A stretch of DNA of 64,000 nucleotides. Source: an uncultured Dysgonomonas sp. (GTDB lineage Bacteria > Bacteroidota > Bacteroidia > Bacteroidales > Dysgonomonadaceae). Every line of letters starts with the position of its first letter. The stretch's first letter is position 1. Under the pieces are notes generated by a model. It ran no database searches. It was not told where the DNA came from and saw only the letters and a list, made by a program, of their open reading frames with translations. This document shows, piece by piece, positions 38,162 through 47,176 of the stretch. Made by a program: the position numbers and the translations under genes. The stretch is taken from the NCBI RefSeq assembly GCF_900079725.1, contig NZ_LT599032.1, positions 2,601,518 through 2,665,517 of the forward strand. Reading direction: 5' to 3'.

Positions 38162-40513
38162 ATGAAAAGTAAATTGCCCTTAGGGCTTCTTCTCTCGGCC
38201 TTATTGCTGGTCTCGTCATGTAAGGAAAAAACTCAGATTGCGGACGAATCGGCAGACCTGTCCCTCAATGCTTATGTAAATCCTTTTGTAGGTACATCCG
38301 GGTTTGGGAATGTATATCCCGGCTCGCAGATACCTTTCGGGGGAATACAGATAAGTCCCGATACAGATAAAGATTATTATGATGCCGCTTCCGGTTATAA
38401 ATATAATCATATGACCATTATGGGTTTCAGCCTTACCCATCTGAGCGGAACGGGGATTCCCGATCTCGGAGACTTCCTTTTCATTCCGGGCACAGGGGAA
38501 AAGAAGTTTACGCCGGGAACACACGAAAATCCCGATGAGGGTTACCGTTCACGTTATAGCCACGACAGGGAATGGGCTTCTCCAAACTACTACGGAGTCG
38601 ACTTGCTGGATTATGATGTGAAGGCGGAGATGACCTCCGGTATCCGTTCGGGGATATTCAAGTTCACTTTTCCTAAGACAGACAGTGCCTTTGTGATGCT
38701 GGACATGGACCATGTACAATGGTTCAAAACGGCATGGTCGCAACTCCGTATAGAAAACGATTCTACTATCTGTGGATTTAAACTTGTGAATGGCTGGGGG
38801 CCCGAACGTTATGTTTACTTCGTAGCCCGTTTTTCCAAACCATTTGTCCGTTCGGGTATCATGCAGGATGGGAACCCCGTAATATATGATACGAAGCGTT
38901 TCCGCAGTGATCGTGTTGCCTATGGAAATAAGATCATGGGATGGCTCGATTTTGAAGCTGGTAATGGAGCCGAAATTGAGGTAAAAGTAGCGATCTCTTC
39001 TACCGGAACATCAGGGGCATATACCAACCTGAAAGAGCTGGAAGGGCAAAATTTCGAAAGCCTTAAAAAGAAGGGCGAGACTCTTTGGGCTAAAGAGTTA
39101 GGTAAGTTTAAGGTAAAAGGGACAAAAGAACAATTGGAGACATTCTATACTTCGGTTTATCACGCGTCGTTACATCCTTTTATATATCAGGATGCAGATA
39201 ATAAATACAGGGGGCATGACTCGAATATACATCAGGCCGAAAAGTTCACCAATTATACTGTATTCTCATTATGGGATACATACCGGGCACACCATCCATT
39301 ACTTAACCTGATTAACCCGGAACGTAATGCCGATATGGTGAACTCCATGCTGGCGCATTACGACCAGAGTGTGGAACGTATGCTGCCTATATGGTCTTTC
39401 TATGGAAATGAAACATGGTGTATGATTGGTTATCATGCCGTATCTGCTATTTCGGATGCCATTGTGAAAGATGTGAAAGGATTCGACTACGAACGTGCTT
39501 ATCAGGCGATGAAAACGACAGCAATGAATCCTAACTACGATTGCCTGCCCGAATATACAGCGATGGGATGGGTACCATTCGATAAAGAACGGGAATCGGT
39601 TTCCAAGACACTGGAATATGCCTATGATGATTATTGTATCGCTATGGCCGCAAAGAAATTAGGAAAAGAAGAAGACTACAAATACTTCCTGAACCGTTCG
39701 CTTGCTTATCAGAACCTTATAGATCCGGAATCCGGATTTATGCGGGGGCGCGACTCTCATGGAGAATGGCGTACACCTTTCGATGCGGTCGCTTACACCG
39801 GGCCGGGATCGGTACACGGTTGGGGTGATATTACCGAAGGGTTCACTTATCAGTACACATGGTATGTACCTCAGGATGTACAGGGATATATCAATGAAAT
39901 GGGAGGGAATGAGATATTCGCCCAGCGTCTCGATTCCATGTTCACAATGGAACTACCGGATGATATTCCGGGAGCGCACGATATACAGGGGCGTATTGGG
40001 GCATATTGGCATGGCAACGAGCCTTGTCATCAGATACTGTATCTATACAATTATGTGAAACAGCCGTGGAAAGGACAGGAGAAGATACGTTATGTACTGG
40101 ATACCTTCTACGGAAACAAGCCTGATGCGTTAAGCGGGAATGATGATTGCGGACAGATGTCGGCATGGTATATCTTCAACTGTATAGGCTTCTATCCCAC
40201 TTGTCCGTCGAGCAATATCTATGCTATTGGTTCCCCGGGGCTCGAAGCGGTAGAAATGACTCTCGGTAACGGGAAGAAAATATCTATGACTACAGAGAAT
40301 TACAGCAAGCAGAATGTCTATATCCAGTCTATGACTCTCAACGGAAAGGAATATAACAAAACTTATATTACCTATGACGATATAAAGAACGGGGCTGATA
40401 TAAAGTTCGTTTTGGGAAGCAATCCGAACAAAGACTGGGGTACGTCCGACGAGTCTGTTGCACCGTCTATATCGAAACCGAATCAAACATTGCGTTATCA
40501 AAAGAATAATTAA
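38162..40513 (+). CDS. GH92 exo-alpha-mannosidase, lipoprotein
   Basis: 783 residues. A lipoprotein signal with lipobox VSSC (about 17-20) contrasts with the secreted paralogue at 34413. Same catalytic landmarks: VNPFVGTSGFGNVYPGSQIPFGGIQISPDTD, GFSLTHLSGTGIPDLGD, FSLWDTYRAHHPL, GNETWCMIGYH, GNEPCHQILYLYNYV and GNDDCGQMSAWYIFNCIGFYPTCPS. Divergence from the first GH92 suggests a different mannose linkage. It is the last gene of the PUL, closed by a terminator. Confidence 0.96.
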   Translation: MKSKLPLGLLLSALLLVSSCKEKTQIADESADLSLNAYVNPFVGTSGFGNVYPGSQIPFGGIQISPDTDKDYYDAASGYKYNHMTIMGFSLTHLSGTGIPDLGDFLFIPGTGEKKFTPGTHENPDEGYRSRYSHDREWASPNYYGVDLLDYDVKAEMTSGIRSGIFKFTFPKTDSAFVMLDMDHVQWFKTAWSQLRIENDSTICGFKLVNGWGPERYVYFVARFSKPFVRSGIMQDGNPVIYDTKRFRSDRVAYGNKIMGWLDFEAGNGAEIEVKVAISSTGTSGAYTNLKELEGQNFESLKKKGETLWAKELGKFKVKGTKEQLETFYTSVYHASLHPFIYQDADNKYRGHDSNIHQAEKFTNYTVFSLWDTYRAHHPLLNLINPERNADMVNSMLAHYDQSVERMLPIWSFYGNETWCMIGYHAVSAISDAIVKDVKGFDYERAYQAMKTTAMNPNYDCLPEYTAMGWVPFDKERESVSKTLEYAYDDYCIAMAAKKLGKEEDYKYFLNRSLAYQNLIDPESGFMRGRDSHGEWRTPFDAVAYTGPGSVHGWGDITEGFTYQYTWYVPQDVQGYINEMGGNEIFAQRLDSMFTMELPDDIPGAHDIQGRIGAYWHGNEPCHQILYLYNYVKQPWKGQEKIRYVLDTFYGNKPDALSGNDDCGQMSAWYIFNCIGFYPTCPSSNIYAIGSPGLEAVEMTLGNGKKISMTTENYSKQNVYIQSMTLNGKEYNKTYITYDDIKNGADIKFVLGSNPNKDWGTSDESVAPSISKPNQTLRYQKNN

Positions 40514-40528
40514 ATAGTAAACAGGTGG

Positions 40529-40566
40529 GAGAAGTGGCAATCCCGGGTGGTTGTCACTTCTTTATT
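40529..40566 (+). terminator. Terminator of the PUL operon
   Basis: GAAGTGGCAA (40531-40540), loop TCCCGGGTGG, TTGTCACTTC (40551-40560), a stem of 10 with one G-T pair, followed by TTTATT. Confidence 0.8.
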
Positions 40567-40721
40567 AAATTATGGCAGCAGGTTGGTGGGTTAAACGAGG
40601 CTAATCTGAGATTTGACGCGATTTGAATATAAAAAATGCAAAAAAATGACTGGAATAATATTATTCTGACTACTTTAGTGAACTAATTATTTAATAAGTA
40701 AATATAATTGAGATAAACCAG

Positions 40722-40922
40722 ATGAACACATTATTATTTCTAGGCAACCTTGGAACCGGGGAGATTATTATCATTGCCATCGTTGTTTTATTATTATTCG
40801 GAGGAAAGAAAATTCCTGAACTTATGAAAGGTATCGGAAAAGGTATCAAAAACTTCAAAGATGGGGTAAACGGCCTCGAAGATGATATAAAAGGTACTAC
40901 AGAAAAGATAGACAACAAGTAA
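40722..40922 (+). CDS. tatA: Twin-arginine translocase subunit TatA
   Basis: 66 residues. A short N-terminus, one membrane helix (about 13-30, [14 protein letters not shown]), then the [23 protein letters not shown] amphipathic helix and a charged tail, which is exactly the TatA/E plan. It forms the pore component for folded-protein export. No tatC is adjacent. A near-consensus -7 box TACTTTAG lies at 40671-40678. Confidence 0.95.
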   Translation: MNTLLFLGNLGTGEIIIIAIVVLLLFGGKKIPELMKGIGKGIKNFKDGVNGLEDDIKGTTEKIDNK

Positions 40923-40950
40923 GTTTGTTCTGTCATGTTTAGAATATAGG

Positions 40951-40983
40951 AAACTCGGGCTTTACAGTCTGGGTTTCTGTTTT
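40951..40983 (+). terminator. Intrinsic terminator after tatA
   Basis: AAACTCGGG pairs with TCTGGGTTT (several G-T pairs) around a short loop, followed by CTGTTTTTTAT. Confidence 0.6.
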
Positions 40984-41044
40984 TTATAAATTAACTGGGC
41001 GATGGAAATCAGGCTTTCTCATCAGTCTCGATTATTATTCGATT

Positions 41045-41476
41045 ATGGAAATTTCAGAGATCAGGGAGTTTACACAAGAAGGTTTTAAGGCTGTACAGAA
41101 ACTTACCGGGACATTAATATCTTCCGGCACGGTTCATTTGACGGAATCATATTATAGGGAGCTGCTGGCTTCCGCCAATAGTCATCTGTTCTTTATTACG
41201 GATGATGGGAATATTGCCGGAATGCTTACTGTTGGCATATATAAAAGCCCGACAGGGGCAAAGGCATGGATTGAAGATGTAGTAGTTGATGGTTCGTATC
41301 GCGGGCAAGGTTTAGGCAGATTACTTGTAGAGCATGCTATAGGTTTTTCAGAATCGTTAGGCGCCGATTCATTAATGTTGACATCTAGCCCTTCACGCAT
41401 AGCGGCCAATAAGCTTTATCAGTCTTTGAATTTCACACAGAAGGAAACAAATGTGTACCGTATGACGTTTGAATAA
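41045..41476 (+). CDS. GNAT family N-acetyltransferase
   Basis: 143 residues covering one GNAT domain. The acetyl-CoA binding motif is WIEDVVVDGSYRGQGLGRLLVEHAI (R/Q-x-x-G-x-G/A), preceded by IAGMLTVGIYKSPTGAKA and followed by LMLTSSPSRIAANKLYQSLNF. The substrate is not predictable. Cytoplasmic, single gene. Confidence 0.9.
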   Translation: MEISEIREFTQEGFKAVQKLTGTLISSGTVHLTESYYRELLASANSHLFFITDDGNIAGMLTVGIYKSPTGAKAWIEDVVVDGSYRGQGLGRLLVEHAIGFSESLGADSLMLTSSPSRIAANKLYQSLNFTQKETNVYRMTFE

Positions 41477-41976
41477 AACTATCAAATAGTAACGCGCCCT
41501 GATATTTAAAATCAAGTGTTACTTTATTTGTATAATTTTATCTATACAATGCGGATAACAAGCGTGTTACCAGCCGGAATAATTACGATATGAGAAAATA
41601 GCGAAAAGGTGTTACTTTTGTTACCTTTTATTTTTAACCACAGAGTAAACGGAGTAGCACGGAGTCTTTTTATTTACGGGATGCTTCACTCAGCATGACA
41701 AAGTTGGTTGTAGTTTACTACTAATTGCACAGAGTGTTACTTTTGTTACCTTTTTGCGCCTTTGCATCTTTGCGAGTACCATCTTTTAGATGTAAAATAA
41801 AGAGAAAGATACAAAGTCCTGTGAATAAAAGTAATTCAAATGGAAAAGTGTAAAAAGTGTCAACTTTGTCAGGTTTTGTGAGAGATACGATCTACAGGTT
41901 TTCCCTCATTTGTACATCGGTTAACTCATAACTAAAGAGCAAATTATTACATAACAATAAATATAAAAATACAATT
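41477..41976 (+). other. 500-bp gene-free region with dispersed repeats
   Basis: No gene visible. It holds two copies of TGTTACTTTTGTTACCTTTT and between them GGGATGCTTCACTCAGCATGACAAAG, all belonging to the dispersed repeat family. Confidence 0.7.
41609..41757 (+). repeat. Dispersed intergenic repeat, copy 4 (double)
   Basis: GTGTTACTTTTGTTACC at 41609 and again near 41736, flanking ACGGGATGCTTCACTCAGC and ATGACA. The same modules occur in other orders at 11485, 15250 and 61576. Confidence 0.65.
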
Positions 41977-42399
41977 ATGGATATATGTCTGGATTTTGAC
42001 GGTACATGCGTATCGCACGAATTCCCCAAAATAGGGAAAGATATAGGAGCAGTGCCTGTCCTGAAGGAACTGACGGAAAAAGGCCACAAACTGATCCTTT
42101 TCTCAATGCGCAGCGACCGTAAGAAAAAAAAGAAAGTGGACGGTCAGGAGGTCGTGGTAGAAGAGAATGTACTGACCGAAGCAGTACAATGGTTTGCCGA
42201 TAACAATATCCCATTATATGGCATACAGAAAAATCCTACACAGCGATTCTGGACTTCTTCGCCAAAAGCTTACGGGCATCTCTATATAGACGATGCCAAT
42301 CTGGGTTGCCCGCTGATTACGGATGATCCTGAGTCCGACAGGGCGTATGTGGATTGGGTGAAAGTACGGGAAATGCTCATAGATAAAGGAATCTTATAA
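41977..42399 (+). CDS. HAD-like hydrolase, small
   Basis: 140 residues. An N-terminal DFDGT motif (D6-F-D8-G-T) is the HAD nucleophile and general acid pair. LILFSMRSD supplies the second motif, and YGHLYIDDANLGCPL the C-terminal acidic motif. There is no cap domain, only a short insertion rich in Lys (DRKKKKKVDGQE). Substrate unknown. It lies 12 bp upstream of the dehydrogenase gene and is probably co-transcribed. Confidence 0.85.
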   Translation: MDICLDFDGTCVSHEFPKIGKDIGAVPVLKELTEKGHKLILFSMRSDRKKKKKVDGQEVVVEENVLTEAVQWFADNNIPLYGIQKNPTQRFWTSSPKAYGHLYIDDANLGCPLITDDPESDRAYVDWVKVREMLIDKGIL

Positions 42400-42411
42400 A
42401 AAGGTAACAGT

Positions 42412-43362
42412 ATGAAAAAGATATTGATGGGGCATAATTTCGTAAGAGAAGGATTTGCTTCCCTCGAAGGAAAGTATGAAGTTATATATCCCGAAAAACA
42501 ATTGTTTACGAGGACAGAAATACTGGAACAGATAGCAGACGCGGAAGCTTTCGTCCCTAATTTTTCCTTCCAGACCGATGAAGAAATGATAGATGCAGGT
42601 AAAAAACTGCAACTGATAGCCAATTACGGAGTGGGATATAACAACATAGATACCGCTTACGCAGCCACAAAAGGCATTACGGTGACCAACACTCCCCAAT
42701 CGGTACTGGAGCCGACAGCGGAGTTGTGCTTTGCCCTGATAATGGCAACTGCCCGCAAGGTGGCCTATTACAATCATAAGTTGCATAATGGTGTGCGTCT
42801 CGACTGGAGCCTCTATGGTGATTTGGGTATGCCCATTTATGGGCAGACGCTCGGCATATATGGTATGGGACGTATCGGACAGGCGATAGCCCGCCGTGCG
42901 GTGGCCTCGGGAATGAAAATAATCTATTGCAACAGGCATGCCTTGCCTAAAGAGGTGGAAGAGAAGTACGGCGCGGCGTATGTAGATTTCGATACATTGC
43001 TACGGGAAGCTGATGTAATATCTCTGAATGCACCTGCAACAGCCGAAACTTATCACCTGATGGGAGAACAAGAATTTAAAAAGATGAAGAGTTCCGCTAT
43101 TCTTATCAATACTGCCCGTGGGCAACTGGTAGATGCTCAGGCTCTGGCTAAGGCCTTACAGGAGGGGGAAATATATGCTGCCGGACTGGATGTGTACGAG
43201 AACGAACCGAAAATTCCGCAGGAACTTATCGGATTGGACAACGTAGTCCTTTCCCCTCATGCCGGAACAAAGACATATGCTGCCCGCCTGGATATGGAGC
43301 AGGAAGTAGCAAAGAATATAATTAACTTTTTTGAAGGAGGGGAGATAGATAAGGTAAACTGA
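42412..43362 (+). CDS. D-2-hydroxyacid dehydrogenase (NAD-dependent)
   Basis: 316 residues in the D-isomer 2-hydroxyacid dehydrogenase family. The Rossmann motif is GIYGMGRIGQAIARRA (about 146-161) with the adenine-binding CNRH. Catalytic Arg is in SLNAPATAETYHLMG...NTARGQLVD (about 235), Glu in DVYENEP (about 260) and His in LSPHAGTKT (about 280). Likely glyoxylate/hydroxypyruvate or 2-oxo-acid reductase; the exact substrate is open. The stop codon directly abuts the stop of the convergent LMW-PTP gene. Confidence 0.93.
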   Translation: MKKILMGHNFVREGFASLEGKYEVIYPEKQLFTRTEILEQIADAEAFVPNFSFQTDEEMIDAGKKLQLIANYGVGYNNIDTAYAATKGITVTNTPQSVLEPTAELCFALIMATARKVAYYNHKLHNGVRLDWSLYGDLGMPIYGQTLGIYGMGRIGQAIARRAVASGMKIIYCNRHALPKEVEEKYGAAYVDFDTLLREADVISLNAPATAETYHLMGEQEFKKMKSSAILINTARGQLVDAQALAKALQEGEIYAAGLDVYENEPKIPQELIGLDNVVLSPHAGTKTYAARLDMEQEVAKNIINFFEGGEIDKVN

Positions 43363-43842
43363 TTACAGTTCGTTTTTCTTCAGTCTATCCAGTAATCCTT
43401 CACATGCGTCTTCCAGTAGATTGAGGACTAGCTCGAAGCCATCGGCACCCGAATAATAAGGGTCGGGGATATGGTCGTGACCGAATCGTTTCGAAAAATC
43501 TACCATGCGGTACACTTTCTTTTCCGATTCCAGATCAGGAGCAAGGCGCATGATGTTATGGTAGTTGCTGTCGTCCATAGCCAGTATGACATCAAACCGG
43601 TCAAAATCGAGGCTTGTGAACCTGCGTGACAGCGAATCGAACTTATAGCCCCTGCGTGCACCGTGTTGTCGCATCCGGTGGTCAGGCAGGTCGCCATCGT
43701 GGTAGCCAGATGTCCCTGCCGAATCGACAGATATTTTATCTTGCAGTCCCTGTTCCCTGACCATTCTTTTGAGGATGCCTTCGGCGGCGGGAGAGCGGCA
43801 GATATTTCCGAGACAGACAAAGAGTATATTATATTCTTTCAT
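43363..43842 (-). CDS. Low-molecular-weight protein tyrosine phosphatase
   Basis: 159 residues from ATG 43842; an upstream ATG at 43869 lies inside the -7 box and is excluded. P-loop VCLGNICRSP (C-X5-R) at about 9-18, and the general acid in DHIPDPYYSG (DPYY). Length is typical. Such enzymes often regulate polysaccharide export kinases or act as general PTPs; no tyrosine kinase is next to it. Confidence 0.96.
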   Translation of the reverse strand: MKEYNILFVCLGNICRSPAAEGILKRMVREQGLQDKISVDSAGTSGYHDGDLPDHRMRQHGARRGYKFDSLSRRFTSLDFDRFDVILAMDDSNYHNIMRLAPDLESEKKVYRMVDFSKRFGHDHIPDPYYSGADGFELVLNLLEDACEGLLDRLKKNEL

Positions 43843-43866
43843 AAGATTTTTTTTATTTGAGAATGG

Positions 43867-43874
43867 CAAAGATA
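43867..43874 (-). promoter_or_regulatory. -7 promoter box of LMW-PTP gene
   Basis: TATCTTTG on the minus strand, 25 bp upstream of ATG 43842. Confidence 0.65.
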
Positions 43875-43916
43875 CAAAATCCTTATCTTAGTTACATCTT
43901 AAACTAACCGATTGAC

Positions 43917-44285
43917 ATGATGGACGAACACAAACAGGAAAAATCGGAGATAGTCACTCCCAAATATTATTCAGGCAGAGTCCCTGCCTGCGGCGTATTT
44001 TGCGGAGGATGCCCCATGTATGTAAGGGATAAAAAGCCCTGCCCGGGTGCCGGTATTAACAAAATCAGATGTGAGAATTGTAAGACATTTCACCTTTGTT
44101 GCCAGTCGAGAGGAATAGTACATTGCTACGAATGTAGGGTATTTCCCTGCTTTAAATTCAAAGGCTTTGCCAAACGCTGGCTGAAATACGGGCAGGACTT
44201 CATCGAAAATCAGAAGTTATTGAAAGAAGTAGGAGAACAAACATTTCTGGATTATTTTAATAATAAGCTGGATGATAGTAAGTAA
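43917..44285 (+). CDS. DUF3795 cysteine-rich protein
   Basis: 122 residues with ten or more cysteines in the DUF3795 pattern: ACGVFCGGCPMY, PCPGAG, CENCKTFHLCCQSRGIVHCYECRVFPC. Probably binds zinc or an Fe-S cluster. No function is established for the family. Cytoplasmic, single gene. Confidence 0.88.
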   Translation: MMDEHKQEKSEIVTPKYYSGRVPACGVFCGGCPMYVRDKKPCPGAGINKIRCENCKTFHLCCQSRGIVHCYECRVFPCFKFKGFAKRWLKYGQDFIENQKLLKEVGEQTFLDYFNNKLDDSK

Positions 44286-44317
44286 GCTGGTTATGATTTT
44301 CATCTTCGGAGGGTTGA

Positions 44318-45220
44318 TCAGAATTTATATGCCAGTGCCAAAGATACGTAAGGGGCCACTTTAAACTCCGGGTCATGCTCCCTGTCCATTGCCTTGAAAA
44401 AGGATTTGAGTGTTCTTTTTGTATAATATGCCGGACGAATAGCCGACACGCCGGCGGTTAGTGAAAGAGAGAATGATTTGCCAAGTGTAAATTCGGGGCG
44501 GAATCCGGCTACCATATATTGGTGCGTGAACATCATGTCTTCACCGTTCACTTCTTCCAGAGCCATCGAACCATTCATCTCGCCGATTATACCGAGTTTG
44601 ATATTTTCATGGACCCGCATACCTGCCGAAATCTCCACAGCGTTCATCATGGAGACTTTGACTTCGTAGCGGCCTCCCAATCTCCAATCCAGATAGAGAG
44701 AAGGGAATGCCATAGGATAGCCGAACGAGTTGTTTACGGCCAACCCACCGCCTATATCCAGGTTATCTTTCAGGTGCCAGATGAAGATAGCACCACCATG
44801 CGCCAGAATATTCTTCATCTTAATTCTTGATATATCGGCATGCGCTGTGTATGCGCCCGCTCCCAGAGATGCCAGGAGCGACCATTTTTTGCTGACAGGT
44901 CTCATATGGAGCAGGGATATCTGGGCATTCAGTATTTCCGACGGGCAAAGGTCTGCAGGTATATTTTTATTGTTGAACGAAGTATATGAACCACCTATGG
45001 CCATACCCCATGTGGTGGGGCGGTTGTTTTCGTTCATCTTCATATAGAAGGGTATTTGTATACCTCCCGATATTACTTTTGCATCACCTTTTCCTCCCGT
45101 TTTGTTATTATCTATATCTTCATAGCTGGAGGAGCCGATGTATTCAGTCTTTAAGAATGCCTGTGCGTACGCCCCGGTATTTACGGTTGTTATTAGTAGA
45201 AGGATAAATAAGAATCTCAT
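44318..45220 (-). CDS. Predicted outer-membrane beta-barrel protein (DUF6268-like)
   Basis: 300 residues with a signal peptide (to AYAQ). The body has alternating amphipathic strands (GGIQIPFYMKM, WSLLASLGAGAYTAHADI, LDIGGGLAVNN, LGGRYEVKVSMMNAVEISAGMRV) and ends ALAYKF with terminal Phe, typical of an outer-membrane barrel. No specific function can be given. Monocistronic, divergent from the LytS gene. Confidence 0.8.
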   Translation of the reverse strand: MRFLFILLLITTVNTGAYAQAFLKTEYIGSSSYEDIDNNKTGGKGDAKVISGGIQIPFYMKMNENNRPTTWGMAIGGSYTSFNNKNIPADLCPSEILNAQISLLHMRPVSKKWSLLASLGAGAYTAHADISRIKMKNILAHGGAIFIWHLKDNLDIGGGLAVNNSFGYPMAFPSLYLDWRLGGRYEVKVSMMNAVEISAGMRVHENIKLGIIGEMNGSMALEEVNGEDMMFTHQYMVAGFRPEFTLGKSFSLSLTAGVSAIRPAYYTKRTLKSFFKAMDREHDPEFKVAPYVSLALAYKF

Positions 45221-45360
45221 GGATGGGTTATTTTAATATTATATGTCTAAGACGGATTTGTTTATGCAAATATTATATATGGAAAGTCTTTGTTGATAAT
45301 GTATTTGACGAATGGCATGTTGCTTATGATAAACGGTAAATTTCTTCTCTCCTAATGAGT

Positions 45361-45368
45361 TATATTTG
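45361..45368 (+). promoter_or_regulatory. -7 promoter box at the LytS start
   Basis: TATATTTG, a perfect consensus, only 4 bp before ATG 45373 and after an alternative ATG 45355. If used, the mRNA would be leaderless or nearly so. Confidence 0.5.
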
Positions 45369-45372
45369 TAAT

Positions 45373-46395
45373 ATGAAAAATTATCTCACAAAAGGCTATA
45401 TATCCTTTATTGCTCTTATCTGGCTGATGTTGGCTTCATTATTTCTTTTCCAGTATATGAATCAGGTCTCTGTTATAGAGGCTGTCTTGTTTTGTTTTAG
45501 TCTGTTCCTGCCAACTTGTCTTATTACATCCTATTTAAGTAATAGCCTGTTGCCTAAAGCAATTAGAAGTAAAAAGATGCGCCGTTTTGTCGTTCAGTTT
45601 ATTATAATTATGCTACTGACGGGAATAATTCATTTGGCGATTTTTATCATATTTGAAAAATTGGAAGAAGCAGAAATATTTGAACCTTCAGAACTGATGA
45701 GAACTCATTATTCCGCTGTGATTGAGTATATAATGACCTTGCCTGCTATTTTTGTTATTAACCTCGGTTTTTGCGGAATCAGATTCTATTTTGAACACAG
45801 TAAACTTCAGGAGATACATTTAAAGACTCAACTACAGGTGCTTCAGCAACAGATAAACCCCCATTTTATGTTCAATGTATTGAATCATATCTATATACTG
45901 ATGCAAAAAGATGTGGATAGGGCGTCGGAACTTCTGGTAAAATACTCTGAAATATTGCGTTATCAGCTTTATAATGGTAAAGAAGAATTGGTGCCATTGA
46001 GTCAGGAAATACAATTTCTGAAAGATGTGATCGAAGTGGAGAAAACCCGTTGGGGAAAAGAACTGCACGTGGATTGTACATGGCAGATAGAGAATGGTGA
46101 TAGAGACATACAGCCACTGCTCCTCATTACCTTTATAGAAAATGCATTTAAACATGTCTCCCGCTCTATATCGGAAACAGGATTTGTAAATGTTATGGTG
46201 TGGCAAAAAGGAGACTTATTATCAATGGAGGTGAAAAACTCGAAACCGGTACAGCCGATAAAAAAGAAGAATGCTTCGGGACTAGGCTTGATAAATGCAA
46301 AAGAGCGGCTCGATATCCTATATCCTGACAGATATAGTTTATTTATAGAAGAAAATGAACAGACTTATATTATCCAGCTAAATATTACGTTATAA
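45373..46395 (+). CDS. LytS/YehU-type sensor histidine kinase
   Basis: 340 residues from ATG 45373. Four membrane segments (about 8-30, 38-60, 75-98, 115-140) are followed by the His_kinase (PF06580) domain, with HFMFNVLNHIYILM carrying the phospho-acceptor H in QQQINPHFMFN, and a short HATPase with LITFIENAFKH and GLGLINAKERL. It partners the LytTR response regulator encoded 36 bp downstream. The signal is unknown. Confidence 0.95.
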   Translation: MKNYLTKGYISFIALIWLMLASLFLFQYMNQVSVIEAVLFCFSLFLPTCLITSYLSNSLLPKAIRSKKMRRFVVQFIIIMLLTGIIHLAIFIIFEKLEEAEIFEPSELMRTHYSAVIEYIMTLPAIFVINLGFCGIRFYFEHSKLQEIHLKTQLQVLQQQINPHFMFNVLNHIYILMQKDVDRASELLVKYSEILRYQLYNGKEELVPLSQEIQFLKDVIEVEKTRWGKELHVDCTWQIENGDRDIQPLLLITFIENAFKHVSRSISETGFVNVMVWQKGDLLSMEVKNSKPVQPIKKKNASGLGLINAKERLDILYPDRYSLFIEENEQTYIIQLNITL

Positions 46396-46431
46396 GGTTA
46401 TACAAATAAAACCTAAAAACTATTCGCTGAT

Positions 46432-47133
46432 ATGAAATGTCTGGTAGTGGACGACGAACCTATAGCACGGGAAGGAATTATAGATTACATAGAAAAACTT
46501 GACTTTCTGGAGGTTTGCGGAGTATGCTCTTCTGCAATAGAAGCAGCAGAGGTATTGAAAAAGACAGATGTAGATCTTATTTTTCTGGATATTCAGATGC
46601 CCCATCTTACCGGAATTGAATTCTTAGAGGCCTTGGAAAATAAGCCGTTAACGATACTTACCACAGCATATTCAGAATATGCGCTGGAGGGGTTTCGTCT
46701 ACAGGTAGTTGATTACCTCCTGAAACCAATCACCTTCAAGCGTTTTTTTCAGGCAGCGCTAAAAGCAAAGGAAATATTTGAACTGAAAAGCCATGCGTAT
46801 AACGAGAATGTCAATGTGTATGTCCGGCAGGGAGATTCTTTTGTAAAGATCGCATGGACTGATATATTGTATGTAGAAAGTATGCAAAACTACCTGAAAC
46901 TCCATTTCAACGATAAAACACTTATTATCCATCAGACGATGACTTCCCTTGAAGATATGCTCCCGAAAGATTCTTTTTTCAGGATACACAAATCATTCTT
47001 GGTAAATATTGCTCATATTGAGACGATAAACGGAGGGAGGATTTTTATCGACAGCAGAGAATTACCCATATCCCGGCAACGAAAAGACGAGCTTCTGAAT
47101 ACGGTTGTATATAAGAAGCTGATAAGTAAATAA
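46432..47133 (+). CDS. LytT/AlgR-type response regulator
   Basis: 233 residues. Receiver domain: CLVVDDEPIAREGI, the phospho-acceptor Asp in LIFLDIQMPHLTG and K in YLLKPI. Then a LytTR DNA-binding domain: KIAWTDILYVESMQNYLKLHFNDKTLIIHQTMTSLED, FFRIHKSFLVNIAHIE, LPISRQRKDEL. Cognate partner of the LytS kinase upstream. Likely targets are the adjoining membrane LytTR gene and polyferredoxin, or surface-protein genes elsewhere (inference). Confidence 0.95.
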   Translation: MKCLVVDDEPIAREGIIDYIEKLDFLEVCGVCSSAIEAAEVLKKTDVDLIFLDIQMPHLTGIEFLEALENKPLTILTTAYSEYALEGFRLQVVDYLLKPITFKRFFQAALKAKEIFELKSHAYNENVNVYVRQGDSFVKIAWTDILYVESMQNYLKLHFNDKTLIIHQTMTSLEDMLPKDSFFRIHKSFLVNIAHIETINGGRIFIDSRELPISRQRKDELLNTVVYKKLISK

Positions 47134-47148
47134 TAACGGGATAATATA

Positions 47149-47156
47149 TATCTTTG
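47149..47156 (+). promoter_or_regulatory. -7 promoter box of LytTR gene 47177
   Basis: TATCTTTG followed by CTATTCC, 21 bp before the ATG. Confidence 0.55.
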
Positions 47157-47176
47157 CTATTCCTTATAGAGTACAA

